From assembly GCF_000485595.1 (NCBI RefSeq), contig NW_014578317.1, forward strand, positions 28,242 through 65,741: a DNA stretch of 37,500 bases. Reading direction: 5' to 3'. Made by a program: the position numbers and the translations under genes. Of this stretch, positions 1 through 11,955 are shown in pieces; position 1 is the first letter of the stretch, and the number at the start of each line of letters is the position of its first letter. Source of the DNA: Priapulus caudatus (taxonomy: Eukaryota > Priapulida > Priapulimorpha > Priapulimorphida > Priapulidae). The notes beneath the pieces are model-generated. The model was given only the letters and a program-made list of their open reading frames with translations, did no database searches and was not told the DNA's origin.

Positions 1-156
1 TGGCTGAAGCCTGGATCGTGACGAATGAATAATTTCAATGAATGAATTTTCTCTCGTGACGTACGGAGGCGAGCTCCGATGTGCGACCCATCCTAGGACA
101 TAACGTCAACTTGCCATTTTCCTGGATGCGAACTTGGAAAACATTTTGTGTACTAC

Positions 157-320
157 GCGCACACGCACCCACACGCTGCGGGCGCACGCACGCACGCACG
201 CAACGCACGCACACACACACACACATTACACACACACACGCAGCCACGCACGCCACTACACATCACACACAGCACACACATAACACACACACACGCACGC
301 ACGCACGCATACACACAACT
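157..320 (+). repeat. CA/CGCA microsatellite
   Basis: An almost pure mixture of CACA and CGCA units. The open frames across it are low-complexity Thr/His/Ala peptides and not genes. Confidence 0.9.
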
Positions 321-952
321 ATACAATGGGTATAAAACAGTGCCTTTTCACATTCTTTTATCATTCACAACTCTAATTCACATGGCAATATACACCTATT
401 TAGAAAATTTCGTAGTTTATCACGTGCACAAATTTAAACCTTAACTGTAATAATTAAACCAAATAAAACCTTAATGGATTTTATTCACTGCGTACTGCAT
501 GTAGGCTCATAAACTTTGCAAGCGTAAACAGGCACGTTCGTATTATAATGCTGCTATAATATCACCAAGTTAGTGAATAATGACAGATTATTGACCTGTC
601 ATTATTTATCCCTGACATTTACCAATACCTATACTGGCACTACTCAGCATTACAATAGGGATCCGCAGTTAAGTTAACAATGACAACGGCGTTCTGTTCC
701 ACAAACTATCGCTAGGTATTTCTTCTGAGGAAAAATTATGACAAAGGAGGTGGTAATGGCCAGTTGCGGAAAAATGATGCGCCATGATTGGATTGTCAGA
801 ATACAGGATGTATTTTGAATACTTACTAGGTAGATAGATTTCAGGAGATATTATCAGTAAATCAGGAATTATTTTTCACAACGGCGATGTTAAATTACAC
901 CGGCCGGTGCGCCACTGTGCTCTCCCTATGTATCAAGAAGAAATCCCTGGCA
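321..952. other. No gene seen
   Basis: AT-rich non-coding DNA. A small hairpin AATAATGACAG / CTGTCATTATT lies at 576-606. Nothing else is recognisable. Confidence 0.6.
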
Positions 953-1145
953 TCTAATCACTGGCAGCAAGAACCACTCCGCTGCAGCTACAGCCACACA
1001 CAACGGCCTGTTGTCTTTTATAGTATATATATTATATATATATTATATATAAATATACTATCATTATAACATGATGTTATTATATAGCAGAATGACCGTG
1101 TGTGTGCGTAGCTGCAGCGGAGTTGGTTCTTGCTGCAGATGATCG
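953..1145. mobile_element. MITE-like inverted-repeat element with TA-rich core
   Basis: Arms of about 48 bases face each other. The left has CTGGCAGCAAGAACC then CTCCGCTGCAGCTA; the right carries the complement GTAGCTGCAGCGGAG then GGTTCTTGCTGC. The middle is (TA)-rich. No clear target duplication. The outer arm sequence recurs at 17632. Confidence 0.6.
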
Positions 1146-1336
1146 TAATACGAAATTATCAGCAGCAAGTAATACTACTCATCTTATCTCCGTGTAATTA
1201 TCGTTATTATAAATATAGCATATTTACATGTCGGTATAGCGAGATTTATCGCTATTATCACTGCCTCTACAGTGCCTCTGCTTTCTTAGACTTCGGATAA
1301 TATCGGCGCATTCGCTTTAAACGACATCGCAGATAC

Positions 1337-1600
1337 TTGCACGCACGCACTGTGCACAGCTACACGCAGCGCACGCTTGCACGCACTTTCACGCACGCAG
1401 CACGCACGCACGCACAACACACACATTCACACACAGCACACACAGCACACACACACACACCACCACACACACACACACAACACGGCGCGCGCACGCGCGC
1501 GAACTATCACTCACATTCATTCACACGTAGATACAATGCTACGGGCACAACGAACACACACGCACCGCACACGCACGCCACGTACACACAGTGCATCACA
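1337..1600 (+). repeat. CA/CGCA-rich microsatellite
   Basis: Interrupted CACA and CGCA runs with a short GCGCGC stretch near 1485-1502, which is potentially Z-DNA-forming. Confidence 0.85.
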
Positions 1601-1824
1601 GCAACTATAGTTTACCACACCTCACTTTTTAAGCCCTCAGGTCTGGCAGATTACTTCAGTTTTACTAGGCAAAGATCGCCCTTTACTAGACGTTAGGTCA
1701 ATGGATTGCTATATATTGTGTGCGCAGATTAGCGTTAGTTCCCACACACAGTCGATTAGCACAGAAATTATGCAAACGTCGGGCGAGAACGGCTAACACG
1801 ATTATGATGCGCTCTGGCGGGCGC

Positions 1825-1900
1825 ACTCTTCTCTCTCTCTTCTCTCTCTTCTTCTCTTTCTCTACTCATCTCTCTCTCTCTCTCTTTCTTTCTCTCTCCA
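1825..1900 (+). repeat. CT microsatellite
   Basis: Pyrimidine tract of CT and TTC units. Confidence 0.85.
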
Positions 1901-2392
1901 TACACCGTAATACATGCGCACAGTGCAGCCTATGCCTGCTTTATGGGCTGGGGCCACGGAACACTTCGAAACCTGGAGATGAACCGGACTCGTGCTAGAA
2001 ACACACCTGCCTGTTCCGCGGGGCGTTCTAGTCATCAGCCAGCATGGCCTTGTGCTGTTCTGTAGACGCACCTAAAAAGAACTGCTGTAACGGGTGCGCG
2101 TTTTGCAGAGGTATTATAGGTACGATGTGAAATTTAGGCATGCCCGCACGCTCGCTGCAGCGCTGGTGCCGCTACGGCAGCGCCCACATGCGCTCTCCGG
2201 AAAATTGATTTTCGTTCTTCTCTCTGATCCCTTGGTCCACGCCGTCGAAAATGAACCGAGGTAGGAAAGAAAACTGGCTGCGTCTTGGTCGTACAGGAGA
2301 ACTATAATTTAGGTCTAATTCCCCAGGGTCGCGTGTGTCCTGTTCTCTGTCGGCTTGTCTGTTTGTCGCTTTGATCTCTGGAGTCGCGTGCC

Positions 2393-2393
2393 T

Positions 2394-2435
<42 letters not shown>

Positions 2436-2442
2436 CTCTACA
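2393..2442 (+). repeat. CT microsatellite
   Basis: Nearly pure (TC)n tract. Confidence 0.9.
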
Positions 2443-5439
2443 TCAGTTTCTCAGGCTTACTAAATCGACTAATTTCGGGCCCCTGGTGGTCCTGGTTGCC
2501 TTCAAAGTCTCGAATAACGAAAAGATGTATTATGTATTAGAATGTGTTATCTTTTTTAGAGTTAGGAGGAATGGCTAGGAAATTTCATACCCCGAAATCG
2601 AAACTGTCACACTAAACAACACTTTAAATCACCGGCGTAAAGGTGGCACTGTAAAGTAGAAGTTGTAGAGTTTGCCCTGTCAACACACATTATTCATTTT
2701 AGATGTTGCACCTGCGCATGTGGGCAGCATGCTGTAATTTGGAAGGCGATGTCATTATGAATTGATTAGTTTGCCAAAACCTTGCCACACTGTACAGACA
2801 TACTACCACTCCAATGTATATTCTTTCAGTATGGACCGATGCTAGCAAAATGATGATGAACTTAATGCTGAATTATCATGAGACAAGTGGGTGATTAGTC
2901 TATTGCCTAAGTCAATCTAGCATTTATTATACAATGTAATTAAGCAGATTCTAACATATTCAATCCTGAAAGTCCAGGCAAAAGGGAGTTGATCACAAAT
3001 GTGTGTAAAGCTGCCAAGGATGAGCAAACGAAAACTTCTGACTCATTAGTACTGTAGGCTTAGTTTACTTTAGCAAGCCTAACCTTCAGGATGGATAAGC
3101 AAGCATTGAAGTGCTTAACAGTCATGTCAGTTAGACAACGAGTTTAAATAACCAGTGTGCAACAGACGGCATGGCTTCAGCAATTGACATCAGGAGAAAA
3201 GTAAGCAAGCATTACTGACACATCATCATACACCAGATTCCTGATAACTATCATTCCAGGAGTGCATGAATATAGCATTCCTCTATTCATGTCCTCCTGC
3301 ATATCATGAACATTATGATACCATCACTATATTATAGCATACACATCAAGAGCACATAATAGAGATTAGTGGCTTCTTGATACCATATATATGTTCATAA
3401 TTGTACATATAAAGTCAAGCCTGTGTTAGAGTCCACCTCATTTAGAAAGGGCCACATGTCCGTAAAGGCCTAGTACAAGCCGACACAGACCCCGCAGTAT
3501 AATTTAAACCCGCGCACCCTCAAGATTAGCCACAAGTGGTGTTATAACGTCTGCCATTTGCGGACTAGTAAAGGCCATGCGAATTAGCTGATTTACCATT
3601 AGTATACTCCAAGTGTCGCGTTCTATATAGAAGGTTTGTGCCTGTATCATACATGTAGCAATTCAATATAGTCTACATACTTCCTATGTATGTGCATTGC
3701 TTGTAGCCTACATTGCAATAACAGTCTATAGATACATTTCAAAATTCACAATAATAAAAATGTAAGATGCACATTGACAAGAACATTATTTGCCTATTTA
3801 AGTGTTAAGGCACCTTATCATGTTCTCTGCCTACTAATGACATATGACAATGAGCTAGCAATAACACAGCTAATTGTGATTATCGTGTTGTATAACCAGC
3901 CAATGACCGAGGCATCAGGCCCTATATCTATCTTTGTGCAGTGTAGATCATGGTCATAATACTCATAGTTAGTATTATACAGGGTTAATAAATTGTACTA
4001 AACTTTATGTCTATTAATAAGACAAATCTATTCTTCGACGAATGAAATAAAGACCCAAAAGTCTTTTATAAAATATCCATACAGAAATGAAAACGGGGAG
4101 CAAAGAAGGCATAGGGAAGCGGGGCACAACAGGTCACTTATTATCTCCTTGGGTGATATTATATGTGTAGTTGGTATGTACGTGTAATATACATACTCGG
4201 CTGTGATTTGGTTATTTTATTCAATATAAATTATATTCATCCATCATGTCGGTTGAGCGACGCGTTAGCCTGAATTTTAGCCGTTTAGGTCTACGTTTAG
4301 TTATTTATATGTTTTACGTCTGACTGTGAGACGATATTCTAGAAGTCATATCGCGTATGCATTACACACACGAATAACAGATCGTTATCAACAGCTACGA
4401 TTATTACACATTAAAAATAAACAATATCTTACGATTAAAGCCGCGTTATTACCTTAAAGACTTCCAGTGTAACCCGAACGAGAATTATTAGGTTGCAGCT
4501 AACCGGCCAAGTGTGAATTGAGAGCATAGTGCAAGCAAACACGTAGCAACTTATTTAAAATTCCGCGAAATGCGCCAAGCTTCAGCCACAGATGAGAACT
4601 AGCGTGGCCGCCGATCTGCTGGCCAGTTCGGTTAAATAAAAACTGATACAACCTTCTATATATTTAACTAGCATTATCTAACTGCATGGGCAACGTGAGT
4701 TTATTACAACGATTGTGTGCGTGCTGGAGCGCATGAGTGCAGTGTATTGCATGCCGTCCGCTAGCCTAGTAGCTGCCGCCGCGCTGGTTCGTGTTTGTTT
4801 GCTGATAGCGCCGCAGTTCTTGCGCGCGCTATGCCATAGTACGTCGTTATTGTGTGTACGTACATGTTAAAAAACTTTTTTGTTACGAAAAAACTTTTTT
4901 GCTCGAACGATACTTTTAAAAAATATTTTCTCACTCATGTATTATTTAAACAGCTCTCATGTGCCCTGCATTGACGATGTGGTTGGTGCCACCTCTTTCC
5001 CTGTCTTTTTTATGACTCTCTTCGGCCTGTCTGCTTAAATCTGAGCGATTGTCTTGCCTGCTTAGCGATTGTTCATTGGTCATTTAGAGGACATGTAATT
5101 GTAAACTACCAGAAGACAGCGCTAATTTAGAAAAGCACCATACCCATGTTGACCCTCGCGTTGACCTGTGCCTGCTGCGAGACTGCTTCACCCAGATCTG
5201 TGCATGTGATGTCCTCCACGGGGGTTATTGCCATATGCACACTGATCTGCCTGACCATTCTGTCCAGGGTGTACCTTCAGCTTCCGTTTAAGGCCTAGAA
5301 GGGAAACCCTTCCTGGACGGTCTCGTGAACTACTTGCGTTTGTCATGCTGGGCCGATCTAGTCTCATATTTTATGTTTATGTTCCTTTCGCAGCATTTCC
5401 CGAGCCTTTAAACATACCCTCTATTCGTTCATGACGAGG
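2443..5439. other. No gene seen
   Basis: About 3 kb with no supported exon. It holds the possible degenerate foldback at 3257 and a direct repeat AAAAAACTTTTTTG (twice near 4867-4900). A GC-richer patch around 4730-4830 has no ORF or promoter motif I trust. Confidence 0.5.
3257..3299. mobile_element. Possible degenerate micro-foldback
   Basis: Begins CAGGAGTGCATGAATA and ends with TATTCATGTCCTCCTG, so the arms match with two differences around an 11-base loop. The CAGGAG termini match the other copies but no 7-bp duplication is visible. Either an old copy or chance. Confidence 0.35.
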
Positions 5440-5600
5440 AGAAAAATCGACGAACGAGATGACAGAGGAGGCAGAGAGATGAGAGCGAGGGAGCAGGAAG
5501 AGGAGGAGGGATGAAGGAGGTTGTGATGGGTGAGGGAGGCAGAAGAGGAGGTAGGAAAGAATGAGGCAGGAGACGAGAGAGGGCGCTGGAGGTGCTGATG
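5440..5600 (+). repeat. GA-rich purine tract
   Basis: About 160 bases dominated by GAGGAG and GAGAGA units. The minus-strand open frame across it is Ser/Pro low complexity. Confidence 0.75.
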
Positions 5601-5984
5601 AAAGGAAGAGAAGAAAAATAGAGAGATTTTTTCTCGAGTATAAAATGTCATTATAAGAAGAGAGTATTGAACACTAATAGTAGAGGAATCTAAAGTAGTT
5701 TAGTTGAGCTTCGGGACACGAACGCAGCCAATTATCGCACAAGATTTTTAATGTTAAATTTAAAGTTCACAAAATATACAAATGTGGTTTTTCATTAGGC
5801 GCTAGTGCGCATTGATTAATTAATTGATATACTGGCCATACACTTCTGCGCCTGCCCAAATTACGACGCTACGAGGCGGCAGTCACACACAATTATGCGC
5901 ATGCATGCCGACACAGCATCGCAGACCCACATTACACACAGCATTAAATCACACACGCACGAATTCGATTAATGTATGTATGAG

Positions 5985-6085
5985 TATGTATGTATATATA
6001 TAAGGTATAAAATAATATATATATATATAGCTCTATATATTATATATATAATAATTTAGGCTGATCTCTATATATTTCTACGGGT
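5985..6085 (+). repeat. TA-rich microsatellite
   Basis: Several (TA)n runs, partly self-complementary. Confidence 0.8.
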
Positions 6086-8329
6086 CTTACATATATATTA
6101 TAACATTATAATGCATATTCTTGGGCGCTGTGTCGAGCAAAATTTAATTATTTTAAGCCACACAGCCATAAAGATTCGAGCGAGAGCGTTAATACTATCC
6201 GATAGAGGGCGCAGTCGACATGCCAGTACGTAGCATCTTGCGGTAAGCGGGGATAACTGTTGGTTGCTGATGAATTCACGTTGAACTGCATTCAACTTGT
6301 CTTGCAGAACATGTAGTGGTAGTAAGTTTTCTTTAGAGGGTTAGCAATTATGCATCGCTTCGTAACGGTGGGATGTATATCAGCTTTATGTAAATGGATG
6401 GCAGTTGTTTTATGTGTTTCGGCCGTACCTTTCAGAGATAGCTGCCATTCACCAGGGTGCGAGTGGTGCATGAAAGTATACGTCAATTACAGCAGGTTGC
6501 GTTTATGGTGCTGGTCACTTCATCCTAATTCACTCAGTATACATGTTATGATGGTAGGAGCAATCACAATTAGAAGTACAATAAAATGTAACCTAAGACC
6601 CATATTCCTGCTTGGGTTGGGGTGTTTAACATATTGATATTCTATAATTACAATGTGTTAGATGAAATTAATTATCTAATAAATGAATAATGAATCGCCT
6701 AAACCCAAGGCAATAAAGGGTCATAGAGAGGCTCGCGAATTGAAGCGAGCAGGGAAGGCGCAAAGAGCAACGCTATTGTATAGTAGGCATGTGAGAAGAT
6801 GTGTCGCCCTTGAATTTTCTCTACATAAGAATGGGCCAGAGGCAACTCTCAAAATTTGAAGGGAAGGATTCCAGCATAACAGCAGACACGAGTTGTTGTT
6901 GGATACTACTTAAGTAGTACCTCAAGTATGATTTAGAGTGTGTCCAGACTGTGTTCGCGTTATGTGCTAAGATCACGGATGGATAGATAGATATAGATAC
7001 ATGTTTGAAACATCGCTTTCACGTGCCTTGTGTTCTGTGTACAGCGAGTACAATAAATTCCATAAACTACTAGGAAGATAGAGATGTTTAACTTCAAAGG
7101 TCAGCGCTATACGCGTAATTCTACGGAGTCCGTAAAGATACGCGTAATCGAACTACTGGCTTAGACGAGTATATTAGCTCGGGTACAGTAAGTGAACGCT
7201 ATCGTTCTTAATTATTTTTATAATAATAGTGGATAAACCATACAACAAGTTGTATTGCAACATGCATTGCTACTCTTCCTCTATATCTCTCTCTAGCCGC
7301 GCGTGCCGCCTGGTTGTCAGTGGCATTAAGATTTTTCGATAGTTTTTACATCAATACAACCATAGACGAACAACACCAAAATACGACTCGCTCGTCGCGG
7401 TACAGCACAGCTCACCCGCCCCCCCCTCCCCCCATAGGAGAAACGAGACGAAGAGATAGAGATGACGCTAGGCAGCGCGCGATGCGTACATTCACCAACA
7501 TTAATAGATCTTTTTTTTATGTATCACAGTGGAATTCAGAACCGGGTTTTTCACCGAAATTACGGTTCATTTCTTGTACTTCCTAGTAGACACTTCCATC
7601 CGGGACGCTATTTTCCTTATTTTTATTTCTGATAATCGTTTTCAACACAGGTCGTTATTTCGCTCTCTATTAGGTGAATACTATCATACACCGTGGCTTT
7701 TCTCTGACGCCCCAATAATAGACCGAGTCCTGTGGGGAAAAAAAATACATCTTACCTTGTGTCTTTGGATACTGTGAGCACATTGACTGAAAGTTTTCTC
7801 ATCTGATTGTAAATTTGTCGCCAACGTCTGGCGTGGAATTTTCACCCTCGGCGTATGTCAAGCGTCACATGCAATTTCATTGGAGGCACACAGAATGAGA
7901 CGCGAGCAGCGATGAGAAGGCAAAGTCAACAAGGCGTCTGTTAAGACAGCAGCGAGCACAAGAAAAACGAAGCATAAGGAAGACAACAAACGTCGTCTTG
8001 TAATCCTCAACTGTAGTTATGAGCCCTAGCGTTGATGTTTGTCCGATCCTGGCTGCAATGTCCAGGCGTATAGAGCGCAGCTATGAGGCCTTCACTTAAT
8101 GCAAGCGACATGAATAATGTAGCAGACGCCCCGAACGCCCCTATAGTTAATAAATACGGTGACGGTCCCTCCAGGAACAACAGAACAGTGCTGACAGAGA
8201 AGTCGCTAACAGACCAAGCAATTTACGCGTCTCGTCGTCACCGTCCGATGTTGCAAATAACAACATAAATGCGCCTAGACGCGACCCAAGATGGTCTAAA
8301 TATGCGCGTTACGGCAAACCACTCCCAAC
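6086..8329. other. No gene seen
   Basis: Short unrelated open frames only, with no recognisable domain or splice-consistent exon chain. A 16-base palindrome TACTACTTAAGTAGTA lies at 6904-6919. Confidence 0.5.
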
Positions 8330-8640
8330 ACAGTCGGTCCACACTCAGCACACATACAACACAAAATACACACACATTACACACACTTACACGACCACAA
8401 CATATAACAAACACACGATACCGACACACACATCTCACACACACACTAACACACAACATATCACCAGTCACACACACACACACACACACACAACTAACTA
8501 CAGCACACTTACACAGCACATACACACTACACAACAACACACACACACAGCACATACACACAACACACATTCACATTCAACTCACATCACAACTACAATG
8601 CAACAACACACAGCATCACATCACACACACACATCACACG
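8330..8640 (+). repeat. CA-rich microsatellite
   Basis: Long, interrupted CA array followed by a GC-rich palindromic patch (8648-8680, GCGCGCGC and CCGCCGCCGCGG). Confidence 0.85.
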
Positions 8641-9136
8641 ACAAGCACGGCGCGCGCTGCCGCCGCCGCGGCGCGCGCGCATCATGCTCTGAACAGAACT
8701 GATATGCCTGATATTAAGCATGATAAAGACATATTTGTGCGTCTAGATTGTTTATTGTATATGTGCCACCAGACTGACGAGGACGCCACGTAAAGTAGGT
8801 GGTTGGTGTTAGCACTCTTTCGGAATTGCGGACTGATCTGGTTGGCTATGAGGACGGGTTATTTACAATTATAAGGAAATTACTATAGGCGGTAGTTTGA
8901 GCATGTAGCTACAATATAATTCGCTTGATAAGAAGCCTCGCTGCTTGTACGTTATGGACACTTTTTGCAAAACAAAGGGCAAATTAACAACTACGTCTAA
9001 TCACTTAGCCGTATAGTGGCGCGGACCTGGACTTACAACACACGTGTAATAGCAGCCAGCCAAGTTATAACCGTACAGACAAGCTGGCGAAAGCTGCAGT
9101 GCGACGGTGTTTACCTGCATAGATGTTACTATAATA

Positions 9137-9225
9137 CACACACACACACATCACGACGAGACACACACCACAACACACGACGACAACACGACAACACACA
9201 ACACACACGAGCAGACACACACAAT
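9137..9225 (+). repeat. CA/ACGA microsatellite
   Basis: Interrupted CACA and CGACAACA units running into the GA/GATA array. Confidence 0.8.
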
Positions 9226-9231
9226 ATTATA

Positions 9232-9747
9232 TTGATATATATAGAGAGAGAGAGAGAAGAGAGAGAGAGATGATAGATAGATAGTATAGATATGTACGAA
9301 GATAGATATGATAGATACATCATATAATAGAATGTAGAGTAGAATAGAGTAGAATAGATAGATAGATAGATAAAAGATAGATAATAGTATAGAATAGATA
9401 GATAAAGATTGGAGATTGGAAATGGGATGGATCAGAAGAATAGAATAGAATAAATAGATAGATAGATAGATTAGGATAGATAGATGCATAGTATAGGATT
9501 AGATAGATAGATGATTAGATAGATAGATAGATTAGATAGGTCATAAATAGATAGAGAGACAGAGAGCGAGAGAGATTGAGACTCAGATAGAAGTAGTGTA
9601 TAGATAGGATAGATTAGAATAGAGAAGTAGATATGATAGATTAGATTAGAATAGATAGATATGATAGATGTAGAATAGACTTAGTATAGATAGAATGAGA
9701 TAGGATAGGATAGATTAGATAGAGTCAATAAGAATAATGATAGTAGT

Positions 9748-9784
<37 letters not shown>

Positions 9785-9790
9785 TATATA
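9232..9790 (+). repeat. GATA/GA simple-repeat array
   Basis: About 550 bases of GATA, GAATA and GAGA units. The purest stretch, (GATA)n, is near 9750-9780. Confidence 0.9.
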
Positions 9791-10340
9791 TATCACATAC
9801 ATCATATAGATAGAGATATCATAGAGGCTATAGAAATATCGATGGTTAACTGTATTATGTTGCTTCATATCTAGCAGAGTCAATAGTTTTAAGAAAAATA
9901 GCTTGGTTCAGTAGGCGGCGCCACCTTACGGCGGAGTTAAACTAGTATGAAAGGCTAATCTATTCAGTCCATTCACTCACGAATATCTGAGAACCCAATG
10001 CGAACCCAATGCGGGATTATAGTTAGGTTGTAAACAGTAGGATTAGTACACCTATAATGGCGATAGATGCTTTCATAATTGCAAGTAAACACAACAAGCT
10101 ACGTTTTGCAGTGCTATTCTAGCTTTTATGTCAACGTGATAAAGGCACAGACGCAATCGAGGTCTCTTCACACTAACTAAGGCAAAAGTGAACTTGTCTT
10201 TATTTCACCAGCACGTCCCATTCTAGTTGCACAGCTCTCAAGGCAATATAGAATCGTATACATATGATAATGTTATGTACTAACAATATACTGTTATGTG
10301 ATATCATAAACACATGTACATTATATATATATATATATTA

Positions 10341-11415
10341 TTCACTTTGCTCGCAGCATCGCGCCACGACTCTTCTTATGCTAATGTACATGAGAATGGC
10401 GCTCGAACGTCGGTCGCCGCTGACTGCCAAGATAATTTTCTTCGACCGTTCTCATAAGTTTAAACTGGTCGCGGGCAGGCCGACGGCACGTGTGCATCGT
10501 AAAAGCCGATCTATAATATTTACTTTGCTCGCAGCATCGCGCTCTGGGTTCCTTATAGGATAATTTACATGAAGATGGCGCTCGTGCGTCGGTCGCCGTT
10601 GACTGCCAAGATAATTTTCTTCGGCCGATCTCAGCCGTTCAGGGTGTTAACGGGCGAGCCGAGGCGCGCGTGTATGGTAAAATCCGATCTATAATATATA
10701 TTCACTTTGCTCGCAGCTTCGCGCGGAGCGATCCTCATAGGGTAATGTACATGAAGATGGCGCTCGTGCGTCGGCCACCGTTGACTGCCAAGAAAATTTT
10801 CTTCGGTCGCCCTCATACGTTCAAACTGGTCGCGGGCAAGCCGACGGGAAGTGTGCATCGTAAAACCCTACCTATAATATTCAATTTGCTCTCAGCATCG
10901 CGCTATGGGTTCTGCATAGGCTAATGTACGTGAAGATGGCGCCCGCGCGTCGGTCACCTAAGATAATTTTCTTTGGCCGTTCTCATACGTTCAAACTGGA
11001 CGCGGGCAGGCGGACGGCACGTGTGCATGACAAAATCCGATCTACAATATTCACTTTGCTCGCATCTTTGCGCCCCAGTTCCTCCTATGCTAATGTACAT
11101 GAAATGGCGCTTTCACTATATGCTAATATATACTTGAAATGGCGTTGCGAGTCATGATAAATATCCTCGGCCAATCTTAGGCGTTCAAACTGGCTAGGGG
11201 CATGCCCTCGAGAGATGTGCATGGTAAAATGTTATTTACCACTTTGGCCGCAGCATCCCGCCACGATTCTTATCTACGCTTTTATACATAAAATGGCGTT
11301 TGCGTGGCTCGTCGTCGTTGCGAGCCAATATAAATTTCTTCGGCCAATCTTAGGCGTCCAAAAATGGGTAGAGGCATGCACGCGAGAGATGTGCATGATA
11401 AAATCCTATCTAAAC
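10341..11415 (+). repeat. ~180-bp tandem satellite, about six divergent units
   Basis: ACTTTGCTCGCAGC or a close variant recurs at 10344, 10522, 10704, 10883, 11053 and 11241, a spacing of 170-188 bases. Each early unit contains ATGTACATGAAGATGGCGCT, then CTGCCAAGATAATTTTCTTC, then CGTGTGCATCGTAAAA. The last two units are more degraded. The block is markedly GC-richer than its flanks. Confidence 0.85.
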
Positions 11416-11642
11416 TAAAGTGGGCGGGGTTTGCAAATCTTAATTGATTCGAAAAAGCTATACTTCAATTGTGAAAGTATAGCACATTGACAAAGATAGA
11501 ACTTTGACAAAGAAAGTTTTTTGTAATGATGAATTGCATAATGAAACGGGACAGTCAAAAGACTGATCTATGCCCATACGTATGGCCTAATTAAACAGTC
11601 AAGCGGGTACTTGAGTGTAGCGTGAATTCATAGATATCATAT

Positions 11643-11678
11643 CAAGAGCGTATAAAGAAGGTTCTTTATACGCTCTTG
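11643..11678. mobile_element. Micro-foldback element, 36 bp
   Basis: Perfect 17-base arms (CAAGAGCGTATAAAGAA and complement) around GG. The exact 7-bp duplication ATCATAT lies at 11636-11642 and 11679-11685. Removing the insert leaves an older palindrome with arms ATAGATATCATA, so it sits inside a second foldback spanning 11630-11697. Confidence 0.75.
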
Positions 11679-11867
11679 ATCATATTATGATATCTATCGG
11701 TGCATTATATTTTCTGCCTATACTTGCAGTGTGCACTGTAGCTAACAGTAACACAGTAAAGTGACATAGGCCTAATAATAGGCCCTAACTTGAAGGGCAC
11801 CATACGTAACAACCAACGACGGGCCGCGCGGCCCATATTCACGCGCAATCGTAGCAATAATAGTTCA

Positions 11868-11955
11868 ACGTAACGCTCAGAATATATATACTACTAATAT
11901 ATAATATATATTATATATATATATATATATAGATATTCTGAGCGCTTACGTTGAG
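11868..11955. mobile_element. Inverted-repeat element with TA core
   Basis: CAACGTAA-CGCTCAGAATAT on the left and ATATTCTGAGCGCTTACGTTG on the right flank a (TA)n core. The arms match except for one extra base on the right. Confidence 0.5.

Noticed and set aside
81-444. Open frames of 84-98 codons across CA repeats
   Set aside because: Low-complexity His/Thr/Ala peptides from the microsatellite. The same applies to 1337-1696, 8238-8793, 9016-9489 and 27444-27810.
4681-4698. ATGGGCAAC followed by GTGAGT as the missing RAB3GAP1 first exon
   Set aside because: Phase and donor fit, but it is 15 kb away, the peptide is only three residues and nothing else supports it.
5085-5287. ATG-less open frame with several Cys and His residues
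   Set aside because: No start, no clear splice sites, no family match.
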